Origin: Cinnamomum chago
Taxonomy: Eukaryota > Streptophyta > Magnoliopsida > Laurales > Lauraceae
Direction: 5' to 3'
Length of the DNA: 64,000 nucleotides
Assembly (NCBI GenBank): GCA_038049695.1
Contig: CP142461.1
Coordinates: forward strand, 31,875,001-31,939,000
The translations under genes were made by a program, and so were the position numbers. Under the pieces are notes generated by a model. The model was not told where the DNA came from. It searched no databases and was given only the letters and a program-made list of their open reading frames with translations. Below, one piece after another: positions 28,527 through 41,800 of this stretch. The first letter of the stretch is position 1, and every line of letters begins with the position of its first letter.

Positions 28527-31500
28527 CTTCACCACCTCTTGCCTCCAATAATTCTCCTCAGATCACTCTTGAGTTTATTCAACAAATGATCATAAATGCC
28601 TTCTCTACACTTGGCATTTCAGGTAATCACCAATCCTCTTCATCCATATGGTTTGTTGATTCTGGAACTTCAAATCACATGACCTTCTCCACCACTCATC
28701 TCTCTAATATGCGACCATACAATGGAAACTTGCAAGTCCATACTGCTGATGGTCAAAAGCTTCCTATTACAGCTATTGGTGATATTGGTCATTCTTTACC
28801 TCTCCCAAATGTCTTTCTTTCTCCTCATCTAACTACAAATCTTCTATTTGTCGGACAACTGGTTGATGATAATTGTAATGTTTCTTTTTCTCGGTCTGGT
28901 TGTATTGTGCAGGATCAAGTGTCGGGGACGGTGATCGTGAAGGGGCCTAAGTGTGAACGCCTGTTTCCTCTTGTTATGCCTCTGTCTCAGAATAAACCAA
29001 TTTCTGCATTTACTTGTTTTTCTTCTCAAGATGTTTGGAGGCTCTGGCATAATAGATTAGGCCATCCTCATTCAAAATTGTTATCTTCAATGTTGAACAC
29101 TAGTAGCATTAATAAAAATAAAAATTCTTTTAGTTACATTTCTGATGAGTGTTTTACTTGCAAAATTGGAAAAAGCAAAGTTCTTCCATTTCCTTCCAAA
29201 TCTACTATGCTTCAAATTGCTTTGACATTATTCATAGTGACGTTTGGGGGATTACTCCCGTAATCTCTCATACAAATTTCAAATATTTTGTCACATTTAT
29301 TGATGATTATAGTCGATTCACATGGGTATATTTCTTGCATTCTAAATCTGAAGTCTTTGATTCTTTTCAAAAATTTGTGGCTTATGTTGAAAATCAGTTT
29401 TCTACTCGCATAAAAATTCTCCGCTCCGATTCCGGAGGGGAATATATGTCCCATCAGTTTCAAAATTATTTGCAAAAACATGGAATTTTATCGCAGCGAT
29501 CATGCCCTTATACTCCTCAACAGAACGGAGTTGCTGAACGAAAAAACAGACATCTCATTGATACTGTTCGTTCTCTTCTCTTAGAATCTTCAGTTCCTGC
29601 AAAATTCTGGCCCGAAGCATTAGCCACTGCAGTTCATTTAATCAATCGCTTACCATCCCAAAGTCTCACCAATCAAATACCATACTTTCGTCTCTTTCAT
29701 ACAGATCCTACTTATACCCATCTGCGTATATTTGGATGTGTGTGTTTTGTTCATCTTCCTACTACTGAACGTACCAAATTAATTGCTCAATCAACTCAAT
29801 GTGCGTTCCTTGGCTATGCATCTCACCAAAAAGGGTATATCTGCTATGATCCCGTGCTCAACCGGATTCGCATCTCTCGGAATGTCGTATTTTTCGAAAA
29901 CCAACATTTTTTTCCTACCCATTCCTCGCCTCTACCTTCTTTTTGTCATCTCCCAGATTTTTCTGACACGATCTCTTCTCCTCTCTTGGTTTATGGAAGA
30001 CGTCGTCGTAAGGATGTTCCACTCATGCCTCCCCCTCCGGATCCCTCGCCGGCACCTGATCTTGGTGCTACCTCCTCACATGCTGCTTCATCTTCAGTTC
30101 AGCTTCGACGTTCTACTCGTCTCCCTCCAGAAAAATATGGGTTCACTCACACATCTTTGCTTACTGCTCTCTCATCCATTGCCATTCCTACCTCTTATTT
30201 ACAGGCAGTGAAGCATGACTGTTGGCGAAAGGCTATGCAAAAAGAATTAGCTGCACCTATGTCCCTCATATGCAAAACCTATTGGCTGCAAATGGATTTT
30301 TTCAGTCAAACTGAAGGTGGATGGCTTATTGGATCGCTATAAAGCACGGTTAGTCGCATTGGGCAACCGACAAGAATATGGTATCGACTATGAAGAAACG
30401 TTTGCCCCAGTTGCAAAAATGACAACAATCCGTACTGTTCTTGCCATTGTTGCTTCTCATTCATGACCTCTTTACCAATTTGATGTCAAGAATGCCTTCC
30501 TTCATGGTGATCTCAAGGAAGAAGTCTACATGCAGCTTCCCCAAGGAATTACGAGTGCCTCGACTGGAGACTGTGCGCACTTACGACGCTCTCTATATGG
30601 TCTTAAGCAAGTCCCACGCGCTTGGTTTGAGAAATTTAGGGATGCTCTCCTTCATCTTCATTTTACTCAAAGTATTTCTGATCCTTCTATGTTTCTTCAT
30701 CGCTCCTCGAATGGGATTACTGTCCTCTTGGTTTACGTGGATGATATCATCATATCTAAGACAGATTCAGGCATGATCACCCATCTACAAGCATCCTTAC
30801 ATGAATATTTTCATATGAAATATTTAGGGCCTCTCACATACTTCTTAGGCCTTGAGGTTCATCAATCAGAGAAAGGTCTCATCCTCGATCAACACAAATA
30901 TGCTATGGATCTCATTGAGACAACCGGTCTTCAAAACTCAACTCCTGTAGATACACCTGTTGAGGCCAATATTCTGCTTGCACATGATACGGGTGATCTT
31001 CTTCCTGATGCCACAATGTATTGTCGGTTAGTCGGCAGCTTGATATACTTGACTATCACTAGGCCTGATATCTCCTATGCTGTGAATCTGGTTAGTCAGT
31101 TCATGACACAACCACACCATCTCCACCTAGTTGCTGTTCGGCGCATTCTTCGATATGTTCTTCATACACCATCTCGTGGCCTCTTCTTTCCTATGGGGAA
31201 TTTAACTTCTCTCATTGCCTACTCAGATTCTGACTGGGCTGGTTGTCCTGATAGTCGACAATCTACCACAGGTTGGTGCATGTTCTTAGGGGACTCCTTG
31301 ATCTCCTGGAAGTGTAAGAAACAAGATAAAGTCTCCAAATCATCCACAGAAGCAGAATATCGTGCTATGTCTGCTGCCACTTCTGAAATTGTCTGGTTTC
31401 GGGGTCTCCTTTCTGAGCTTGGATTCACACAATCTGGTCCTACACCTCTCTATGCCGACAATACAAGTGTCATACGGATTACGGAAAATCCTGTCTTCCA

Positions 31501-31690
31501 TGAATGCACAAAGCATATTGAAGTAGCCTGTCATTACATACATGATGAATTTGTGCGAAAAGCAATCACCCTTCCTCATGTTCCTACCGGACTTCAAATT
31601 GCAGATATATTTACCAAGGGACTTCCTCGGCCACGACACCAATTCTTTGTTGGCAAATTGATGCTCGTGGATTTACACACATCAATTTGA
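28523..31690 (+). pseudogene. Copia pol: protease, integrase, RT, RNase H
   Basis: Order is the copia one. Protease: WFVDSGTSNHMT (28650). GAG-pre-integrase: LWHNRLGHPHSK, CFTCKIGKS. Integrase: HSDVWG, FIDDYSRFTWVY, SDSGGEY, TPQQNGVAERKNR. RT: SLYGLKQVPRAW and the catalytic YVDDIIIS (30730s). RNase H: SDSDWAGCPDSRQSTTG, SSTEAEYRA, ADNTS. It ends at the TGA at 31688. Breaks lie near 29220 (frame change), 30340 (TAA) and about 30465-30540. The RT/RNase H half (30530-31690) is open for 386 codons. Confidence 0.95.
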
Positions 31691-31697
31691 GGGGGGG

Positions 31698-31961
31698 TGT
31701 CAAGTGGGTCAAAGGGTCATAGCCCATGCCAAATAAAGTCCAACTTGTGGGCCAAGACAAGTCTCGTTTGTACACCTTTGTAATTGATTATTTGCCCTAT
31801 TAGTAGATATGATTAGATTAGATTGACTGTAATTTAGTTGATTACCTCAATCATTGTAACACATATAGAAATACTAAATCTAAATATTGAAGCATCGTGA
31901 CCCTCAAAGGGAATCATCGAATTCACGATTCTCTATCTTCTTCCCTTTGCTAGCATTCACA
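31698..31961 (+). repeat. 3' LTR of the copia element
   Basis: TGTCAAGTGGGTCAAAGGG to GCTAGCATTCACA, preceded by the polypurine tract. It is followed by 468 bp of intron 11 with no recognised feature, up to BOR exon 12. Confidence 0.95.
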
Positions 31962-32429
31962 TGTAGCACACAATGTCTTCTCGCATGCTTCAAGTTAGGC
32001 TCTAGAAATGTAAACCCGCACATCTTACCAGCTAGTACTTCTATTATCTCGTTTGTGATTACAATATCCTTATCATTCTCTTTTATGCGAACGGGTATAA
32101 CTTCTGGGAGCATGTTCTCCATCAGTAGACAACAATCATTTACACCAAGCTCTACTATGGTTTTGGAGTTAAACTCAGGCCCGGGTTAAACTAGATTATA
32201 ATGGCCGAAACCAAATGGATATTTTTTTCCAGTAGAAGAAACCGGGTTTTTTTTAACGTGATTTTGATAATTTATATTTATCCATAGATGACAACAGTAT
32301 TGAGCATGCAATTTTTTGTAGCATACATTCATAGATGGAGACCCGGATCTTCTTAAACACATCTACCCATGTTAACTTTAATATAACTGAGATGAGTTCT
32401 TTAGCTTATGAATATCTTCATGTTCACAG

Positions 32430-32732
32430 CAGGAGGGAAACACTACTGCGGAGGAAGGAGAGATTTTAGATGAGATGATTACTCGAAGCAGGGGAGAGAT
32501 TAAGCGTATGTCTAGTCCAAAAGTAACTAGTTCAACTGCAACCCAAATTGCAGATTCGAAGGGGAAAGGTGTTAATAGTCCACACTTTTCAGAGAAAGCA
32601 TACAGCCCCCGTATAAGTGAACTAAGACAAGAACGAAGTCCTCGAATTGGTGAAGGACCATACAGTCCAAGAACTGAAGAAGCTAAATCATCTAACTTAG
32701 GACAGGATGCTAAAAATTCAAGCTTAAAGTAG
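32430..32732 (+). CDS. BOR1: BOR terminal coding exon 12
   Basis: After CACAG the exon encodes the cytoplasmic tail EGEILDEMITRSRGEIKRMS, SPKVTSSTATQIA and several S-P/R repeats, ending at TAG 32730-32732. The acceptor is a tandem CAGCAG (NAGNAG), so the exon may start at 32430 or 32433. A possible polyadenylation signal AATAAA lies at 32988-32993. Confidence 0.85.
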   Translation, partial: QEGNTTAEEGEILDEMITRSRGEIKRMSSPKVTSSTATQIADSKGKGVNSPHFSEKAYSPRISELRQERSPRIGEGPYSPRTEEAKSSNLGQDAKNSSLK

Positions 32733-35700
32733 AAAGGAGGTTATAGCTAACTGAGTCTTGCAGTTGCTTCTTTTGTTGTAATATACTGGAATTCTGTTGA
32801 CAGTTAATCATATGGTTTTACCTATGCTGTTCTGTGGGCTGATGTTATATGCAACTCTTTGGCCAGCAAAGGCCTTGTAATTGTTAAATCACATGGATAA
32901 TAAGGACTAGCCATATTTTTCTGTCTTCTGTTGTTTCTTATTACTTGCACTGTAACATTAGAATAATCATGTGGGGTCCTTTGGCCCAATAAAGTTATAT
33001 TAAACTGATCCAACAGCCTGAACTTGCTTGGATAAGGTTCTTTACTTCTTTCCTCTTTTTTTTTTTTTTTTTTTTTTCTTCTCTTGGAAATTTACTCAGA
33101 TATGAATTCTGTGTCCTTTTAATAAATGAGAGAGTAATGTATGTATAACTTACTCTTGATTTCTCCGCATCGAATGTACCCAAGTTCAAAACTTTGAAGA
33201 CCCGGCTAACAGGTGTGCAGATCTTAGTAAATCTCAAATTTGTGACTGAAGGATGTCAAAAGAGCATAGGAATCCATGTATTTCTTCTATGTTATTCATT
33301 AGTGTCCCAGAATGTGCTGGTTATTTTCTTTTTGGTCAAGAAGTTCTGCTGGTCTGATACACAAATGCCAAGGTGATAATGAATAGGAAACCAGCAATCT
33401 TGTGTCTCCACCTCCCCTTGTCAGTGGACTTCTCAGGGAATTTCTTATCCTCATCATCCCCAACTCACCTTGAACACAAACTCCCACATTGATTGCCTCA
33501 GACTCTGCTGTGGATCCTTTGTTGAACATAGATTTCATCATCAGTAAATAACAAATAGGAAACTAGCCCAACTATATGGGAAAAAACCATTGCTCCAAGC
33601 ACCTGACAAACCTTAGGCATATCTAAATTTCATCAATTTTGAGTTTCATGTGGTGTCCAAACTGATACCTGTTACATTGAATGTGCTTTTAGAATTTGGG
33701 GCTGTCAAAACAGACATAAATCATCTTTAACTGCATCTTGGGTCCACGGAAACATTTGTCATGTCACACTGGAAATGCTGATGGTGGGAAACACCAAGCA
33801 CACGTCTGCAAAACCAACCCAATCCTCATTTGGGGCGGTGGATGCCTGTCCCATCGACTTTTTATCTGTTCATGCAAACTGGTCCTAACCTACTACTTGA
33901 ATGTGCTTAACCAGTCATAACAACCAGAACAAAAGTCCTCTTAACTGCTAATATATTCATTTCTTAAGATAGAATTGCTTATCAAGTCTCTCCAATGATG
34001 GCGATAAAATTGGAACGACGATAGCGATAAAATTGGAACGACACAAAAAAGACAGCATGGACCCTGCACAAGGATGGCACGCAACCCAAGAAGGTGGCTT
34101 ATTTACCAAAAAGGAATATGGGGTTTAAAAAAAAATTTGGGGATTCATGAAGGGATTCATCAAAAACAGAAGAAAGATCAAACTTGGAAATGCTGATAAA
34201 ACCTGATAAGCACAGCTAAAGACTAGGCTCTAGATAGCAAAGTAGAGTGGAAAGACTTTAAACAGTGAGAATCAAACACCTAGCTGTAACTCATCCCATC
34301 CATGATGAAAGTTAAAGAGGAAAGAGCAGAAAAAAGTATATTCTCTTCTTCATGCCTTTACCTCTCTCCATCTAATCCATGGCCCCACAATCTCAATTCA
34401 TGGCTTGTGGTTAGAGAAATGAAGTAATCTCATAATTTGACTTTTTAGTGGGTGCATTTTGTCCAGAGAGTTCATGAGAGTTGTTGGGTCCATTCATCAC
34501 ATAATTTCACCATCCAATTCAATGCTTTTGAGATAATACCTCCAAAACATTATTAGTGACAACATTTGAGTAGTTTACATAACCCCCTCCTATCAGACTA
34601 AATATTTGGCTGATTTGGGTGTAACTTCAGATGGATTAGTAGTTCACCACTCTTTTCATGTATGTTGCATTATTGTTTCCTGTATGTGCTTTTTCCTGTA
34701 GTTGATTTCTCTGACATTCAGTCCTGACAATGATAAGTTGCTAACAATGTCATCACAACCATAGACCGCGATATTATCTTGACATTATCATGAAATCTTA
34801 ATTTCGCGATATTATCACAATATTTTCAAATATCATAAAATCGAACAATGTCGCGATAAAATCAAAGTAATTTGGTAGAAATATCTAATATTAATGTTAA
34901 CAGAAACTTATATTTATTTTTAATTTTTGAGGATTTTCTATCCTTTAGAATTAGTTTATTTTCAATGACAACTTTCTGATGGTATCTGAAGAAAACCCCC
35001 AAATCTGAAAATATAAAATTATATTTTTTTGGGGATGATAATTTCTTAACAGCACTGGATTGGGGTGTTGGCTAGAAAAGTTGACCACGCTTTCTTTGCT
35101 GACGATAATGACGATGGTTTTTTGAGAACAATATGTGTGTGAGTGGTTGCCCAATGCCCACACATAACTATTAATTAGAATGATGCTATGGAAGGACCCC
35201 ACCACAGGCCAAAACTAGGAAGTTTGAAGTTTTAGAGGTCCAGCTCCAACCCAACGAGTTCAAAAACCTAGGAAGTATACCATTTAGGCCGAGGCCTAGG
35301 CCTGTCAATCCAGCCCTATGATGAGGAGTCTAGATCCCCTGTTTTTCCTATTTGGATCAATCAAGAGGTGACACATGAACTTGTACTTAAAAGATGGATC
35401 TGGCTTTTAAAGACAACACCGATTTTTAAACTCAACAAGTTCATGTGTCGCCCCCTGATTGGTCCAAACAGGGGATCCGGATTCTCTGATGAGGGCCTTG
35501 CCGACCAGCCCGCTAAAGCTTGAAAAAAATAGGCTTTTTCTCTTATCCTAAAACCCAAGGGTAAGGTAGGGCCCCATTTTGAGAAGCACCTTGAAGAACC
35601 GCCACCCTTTGTCCATTAATATACACAACATTATATATATTGTGGGGCCCATTCTATCATCATAGGAGTGTGAACCATCTACACCACCCTATATCACAGA

Positions 35701-35799
35701 TCCCATTAGGTTTACACCAATTCAAGTGGATTGAATTGTTGGATTGAGTTGAGTTTTTTTATTTAAAACCATTGAACTTGTGGGCCATAAATCAAGTAA

Positions 35800-36140
35800 G
35801 CTCATTTGACTCAATTACTTCATATGTAGTCCAATTCCAACCAAACAAATATGCCCATTTGACTCATTACTTCCTGTGTATTCCCATACACATTCCATGC
35901 AGACAAACGGCCCATTTGGTAATGAATTCTTATGTATTCTTATTTAACAATAAATTCTTATGTATTCCAATTCCATGCAAGCAAATAAGCCTATTTGAAT
36001 CACCTACTTCAAACATATTCCGGTTCCTGTGAAACAAATGAGCCCATAATTCCATACAAACGAAAACACCCTTTTGGCAATAGATATCTATGTATTCCAA
36101 TTCCATGCAAACAAACAGTCCCATTTTGCAATGAATTTTT
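35800..36140. repeat. Diverged direct repeats (cccatttg...attccatgcaaacaaa)
   Basis: The phrase 'tatgtattccaattccatgcaaacaaa...cccattttg' recurs four to five times with changes, spaced about 65-110 bp, within an AT-rich block. Similar words occur near 37440-37510. Origin unknown. Confidence 0.55.
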
Positions 36141-37220
36141 TTTTATCAGTATTTGACACTGAATTCTCATGTATCTAATTTCACAAAAATACCAAATGGG
36201 TCTACTTGAATACAAAGTTTCTCATTCCATGATTTTATACGATGCTAAATTACCAAAAAAGAACTGCAATGGTCAGCATCACGTCGACAGTCCTTGGTGT
36301 AGGAAAAAAAAAACAACAAAAGAACATTGTTTTCTTCCAGCCTTGGCCCTTGAGTATAGGGTAATGATCTAGCTGTTGTAGGCCTGCCAATGGCTTTGCA
36401 CTGTACTAGGCCTGGCCCCATATGTGAGGGTAGGGTAAAGGCAGAACCTTGACAGCCCTTTTGAGGCCTATTGATGAACAAAACAATTGGTAGGCCTACT
36501 CAAGATGAAGTACACTCCATCACTCAGAAGAGTACCCCAACCATCCAGTTCTTGGCCATTAACAAGAGTCCGGCCCAAAAACCTTAAATTTCTATCCATA
36601 TTGAGCCAGCAATTTGTTTGATAGACTAAAGCAATTAAAGTACAAGAGGAATATAAACATTACTAGGTCGATGGGCCATTGCATATTACCCAGTCTTCAA
36701 AACAGTATTTGCTCCTATAGCCTGATCAAAGACTGCAATGTATGCCAGGAAATTTTCCTAGTATAAGAACAAACACAATCCAAGTTTCTTGTTGATTTGC
36801 AGTTCGTAGCATTGAATAAAGATTACGACCCAACAGTACTTCAAGAAAGCCAAGAAAAATAGAACTCAAATAAACTTTGTTAGACAGCAGAAATCATGTG
36901 TAATTTAGCAGAGAGAGAATTAATTGATACACAATTGGGTTTAGGCTATGGCTTTCAAGTTTCAATAGAATTCGAATGGGAGACCAAGCAGTAGCAAAAG
37001 CAACCTTACAATTTGTTGAATCGTTGCTGTTCAAAGAGAGAGAGAGAACCTGTAATAGACAATTATAGCAAAAGAATTCCCAGAAATGGTGGTATCACAC
37101 AAGTATGCAGACTATGTGTTGTACACCATAACGCTTACAACAACAATGGCTACTCTCCTCTCATGTAAGAGGTAAGATAAATGCCTTTACTTATCCCTTC
37201 TCAATTTTACACCACTTTCC

Positions 37221-37224
<4 letters not shown>

Positions 37225-37271
<47 letters not shown>
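37225..37271. repeat. (TG)n(AG)n microsatellite
   Basis: About 13 TG units followed by about 10 GA units. Confidence 0.95.
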
Positions 37272-38344
37272 GCCACACATACATGCAAAATACTTGGGCA
37301 TGTTCGGTTCATGTAATTGAAATAAATATTTAGCCATCACCCTTGTGATTTAGATCCTAGGAAAGTCGAGGCGCCATCTACATCGCTACATCATATCATT
37401 CACCCCTCACCTCTTTAATAACCCTTTGGTGTAACTTATTTGACTATGAATTCTTATTTATTCAATTTCTATCTTCACATAAAATACATAGGAATTGAAT
37501 ACGTAGGAATTCATTGTCCCATAAGCTCCACCCAAGGATTATGACAGGTGGGGGATATAAGATAACAATGTAGATGGGACTTCAAATTTCCTAAGATTTG
37601 TATTGCTAGGGTGATATTGGGAATTCGTTTCCCATCTTCTCTTGATTCAATTTCCATTAAGGGGAAGGTTATTTTTGGATCACCTTTGATTCTTCATTTT
37701 TAACTATTTATGGAAATACGAAGTCTTAGATTTCCTCGGAATTCAATTACGCAAAACAAATAGGCCCTTAATGAAAGGCTAATACGAACACATTCATGGA
37801 AAAGGCCACGTACAACACAAGGAGTAGGAGATTGGATGAGATCCATCCAGTGTTTTTAAAAGAAAATCAACTGTTGACAACACTCTTCAGTCAATGGTTA
37901 CTCAGTTGGTAATCAGACTTGAAGATGGTCTGATCAGTTCATGTCCAGAGCATCAATTAATACATGTTTTCTTATAGCAATTTACTTGGTCTTAGGAAAT
38001 GCAACATCAAAAATGGTATAAACGCGGTTTATGGAGATGACGAAATCTAGTCAGCATTGGAAAAATCAGAGATCAACTTGTCTTGATATGCCAAAAACGA
38101 TTAGAAAAATATACCAGCACAGTTCACTACATTATCCATGAGCAACCATGTGCCTTCTAAACAAGTGAAATGACTGCAAAATAACACCTTCATTTCTGGC
38201 ATCAGACAACACTCATTGGCAGCATTTTAAACATTTACTAGAGGGAAATCAATTTATTTTTCTCCCATTGGCAGAATATTGGGATCAAACCAGCATCATG
38301 AGAAAATCTGCAAGTGAGCGTAAGCTGATCATTTCTATTGAGCA

Positions 38345-38842
38345 TCAAGAGCTACTGAATTTGCGACCTGACATCTTCTCAGTTTCATAAAGAATATGAT
38401 TGATAAGGCCCCTTGCAGCACTGCAGAAGCAGAAGTGACATACAGATCAAATTGCCTGGTTGTAATCTGCTAATTTGACAGCCAAATATAATCTTAAAAA
38501 AATGCCGAGAAAGGGATTGTCACAACTTACTCATCCTTTAATTTCTGTATCTTCTCAGGATCTGTCTCATGCATGTGTTTCTTAAACTGTTGTCTAACCA
38601 TATCTACTATGAGTTCAGTATTGTGTTGCTGCAAAAAGAACCAAAGTGGAGTTCATTTGTTTAAAACTTTTCCAATAATAATAAACAAAATGTGTCAGGA
38701 ACATAATTAAACTTGGACAAGCTTAGAAGATCCATGTGTGCATTTCAAAGGGAAGCAAATGGGAAAGAATTACACACACACACAGCTCAGAAGATCCTTG
38801 TGTGCATTCCAGAGGGACGTAAATGGGAAAGAACACACACAA

Positions 38843-38883
<41 letters not shown>

Positions 38884-41800
38884 CAATCCAGAAGTAGTCA
38901 AAGCAAATAGTGGAGATTAAATGTTTACCAATTGCCTTTGCCCCACCCATTAAAACTAGTACTACAATCCATTTTCAACCATGTGGGTCCACCATCTGAT
39001 GTACATCTGAGCTTCATGGATGGATGGTCTTCAGGTTAGGATCTAAAGCAAAAGAACACCAACCTATTACAATTTCGAACTTGGATCAAGGGTAACTGGC
39101 TTCTAAAGAAGAGCCAGGTTGGGTCACAAAAATGTAACCCAGGCTTGCACACTGAGAAGACTCTGGAGAATTGATGTTAATGACAACCTATGATACCTGG
39201 TTCCTTATACAAGCCCAACGTATCTGTATCGGACCTATACGACACATGAATCTGTACTTGATACCGCACCAATACTTCTTGGGAACAAGTTTAACATATC
39301 CTACATATAAAGTCCTTTATTTCATATAGTTCTTTTAATATATTTGCTACTCAACCATACAAAATGCTAGAAAGGGAAGAGAACAATGATAATTTCATTG
39401 ATTCAAAAGTGGTCTAAAGAAAGAATTACGACACCTGGATCCATATGTGTTCTAGATTTTCAAAAGTGAGGAGTCGTATCCCCAATCCCCGTATCAGTGT
39501 CTATATCCATATCCGTAGATGGGCATCATAATTCATAGATGATAACTCTTCCACATTATGGCAGTAAACGTAGGTTCTTATTTCTTTCAGATAACGATAT
39601 AAATTGCCTCCATCTGGAATGGAAATTGAATTGCCAACTGCTAGTTGAGATTTACCAGCATCAGGTTTAGCGTGTCCACTTCATTTGTCTCATGCACAAA
39701 TGTGGTCTCCAAAGATGAAAGAACTTGTTAAACTACTTTCATTTCAAAAATGACGTCTCCACCCTCCCCCCTTCTTATTTACCTCAATCCCATTATGACA
39801 CATTTACCAAATTCCCATACAGAAGATTCCACATGGCCAACTTAAAATGGTAAAAACATACAAACCAGATATCAGATCTGCTAGAGTCGCCTTCCTCTAA
39901 TGGCCCCTGAAAATAGAAACAACCATATTGGCTCCATTTTATCATTCTTTAAGGAACTGCCACTATCTAGGATTCTAGATGGACCCCTTTTTTATCACGT
40001 GGGCATCCCTATGGTATTTTTACCCAACAAGACTATTCCCCCGGGCGCACGCACAACCCTGCAACACACGATTTCCAGGTAAGTCTAAGGGGGGACTTGA
40101 ACACGAGACATGGGAAGCAAACCCATGCCTAATGCCAATGAACCATCACCCAAGTGGGCAGTGGAGGACCCAGGATTTTCATTTGGGTGGGGTGGACGAT
40201 GGTCGATTCAAATGGTCAAAATCAACGCCAACTACCAATAATCTCCACTTATTGCATGATTTAAAGACGTGATTTTTTTTTGGAAAATTAAATATAAAGA
40301 ACTCATATTCTGCTACTAACACTTAATTCCTACGTAACATTTTAACTACAACCACCATTTCCTCAAGAAATTAGCTTTTTATTCAAATCAATGGGATGAA
40401 AATTAAATTAGCAACCACACTACAACAATAATAAAGAAAATATTTTTTTTAATAACGAGGCGTATCTTCTGCCCAACCCAGCTCAGGAGCCTTTAGCCCC
40501 GAACCCAAGGGACACTCGATTTTGGATAGCCGAGAACTAATCCCTAGAGGCGCATGCAAACCCTCCTATCCACATGCACCCGGTAAAACTATGGGAGGTG
40601 GCCAACAAAGGTAGGTGTCGAACATAAGGCATCTCCGCTTCATGAGGTGCATAGTCCTTGGCCATCAATAATAATAAAGAAAATATAGAGAACTCTAAAG
40701 AAGTAAAATCATTATCATACGAAAATAATACCTCTTTGACTGTATCCTTTAAGCTCCTAAGAGTTCCTCTATCATATGAATCAAAATGAGAACAACATAA
40801 TCATAAACACCATATTGTGATTCAAGAAAATCTAACAAGAAAGCAAAACGAAAGTAGTTAAAGTTCAGACCCAACAATAAATTAAACAAAATCCAAAGCA
40901 GGATGTTTTGGGGAAAATTTCAAGTATTGGGTCATTGTCGTTGAGAAAGAAAATAGCAAAACATATGTTACATAGAGCAAAGGCGGCAAAACACATAAAA
41001 ATATATCAATCATAAATCAAACCCCATTAACAAAAACATCATACTGGGAACAATTAAAAAAGAAAAAAGATCAATAACATTATCCAAACCAAATACCCTA
41101 ATAACAAGAATGAGCTATATAACCAAAATGTAGAAAATTATTAGGGTTTTTCAAGACTCAGGGTGGGGCAATGACTTTACTGAAATGTGGCATGGCCAAC
41201 TTTTAACCCGTTTTCAATCTCACCCCAAGTCCGCATAATGTAGGTCTACCCCTACAATGTGTGTGTATATATAATGGGTAGGGCTACCATGTTCCCATCA
41301 TATTAGGTCACTGAGATCTTGCTCATTTTTAGTTATCATTAATGCTTCTTACCTCTTTTATATGTGTGTGTATATAAATATATGAGGGCAGCTCTCCTAA
41401 GGTCAAGCTTAGGATAAGGTAAGCTCAAGTGTGTGGTGGGGCCCACCTGGGGACCCACATGGGGATGGGCAGATTTCAATCCAAGGACTCCCCAAGACCC
41501 TCCTCTTTGCAAAAAAATTAGCCCCAATTGTGATTTTTATCATCTTCATTTGGGCCCCAAAAGTTTAATTGTCAACAATCCATTCGGATCAATACACAGT
41601 CGATCCAACGGTTTAGTAAATTTGGAACTGACCAAAAGTTGGTGGACATGTGCAATTCAAGGGGGTCGGGTGTTTGGTCCATTTGGATGGACCAAGGGTG
41701 GGTCCCACAAGCGTGAGCTTACATAATTCCATCGCACTTAGGACAGCCTTGCCCTATATTTTTTTTGCTTAGGGGGAACGGGAAAAAAGTGGCGGGCGGT

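Larger units (their letters stand above)
26680..31961 (+). mobile_element. Ty1/copia retrotransposon in BOR intron 11
   Basis: LTRs of 279 bp (26680-26958) and 264 bp (31698-31961) both run TGTCAA...TTCACA. PBS TGGTATCAGAGC is at 26959-26970, and the polypurine tract TTGAGGGGGGG directly precedes the 3' LTR. Flanks are AGTAG and TGTAG, a 4/5 target duplication. The LTRs differ at roughly fifteen sites plus two indels, so this is not a very recent insertion. The element starts 68 bp after the end of BOR exon 11. Confidence 0.95.
7339..32732 (+). pseudogene. BOR1: BOR1-type borate exporter gene, 12 coding exons, probably inactivated
   Basis: This is a plant boron transporter (SLC4/anion-exchanger family, clade I BOR1 type), which exports borate at the plasma membrane for xylem loading. 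Coding exons: 7339-7442, 22821-22903, 23096-23288, 23434-23572, 23865-24030, 24157-24323, 24555-24744, 25152-25247, 25355-25492, 25580-25899, 26341-26611, 32430-32732. All junction phases fit. Without a net 16-nt excess in exon 7, the coding length is 2154 nt (717 residues), close to Arabidopsis BOR1 (about 704). Diagnostic segments include [44 protein letters not shown] and [12 protein letters not shown]. Lesions: the exon 7 frameshift, TAG at 26567-26569, and ATAAGT in place of a GTAAGT donor after exon 11. Intron 1 carries a 15.2-kb retroelement nest and intron 11 a copia element. Alternative reading: sequencing error or a mutant haplotype of a working gene; the separate lesions argue against error. 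Confidence 0.85.
32733..38344. other. Intergenic region between convergent BOR and LYR genes
   Basis: No gene was recognised. It holds the BOR 3' flank (AATAAA at 32988), a 23-nt T run near 33056, a diverged repeat block at 35800-36140, and a TG/GA microsatellite at 37225-37271. The minus-strand AATAAA for the LYR gene may be the TTTATT at 38253-38258. Open frames here are short and without domains. Confidence 0.6.

Noticed and set aside
31904-32122. Minus-strand frame 'MENMLPEVIPVRIKEND...' after the copia 3' LTR
   Set aside because: It overlaps the LTR end and intron 11, and I recognise no family. Likely a chance frame of an AT-balanced intron, or an old fragment I cannot name.
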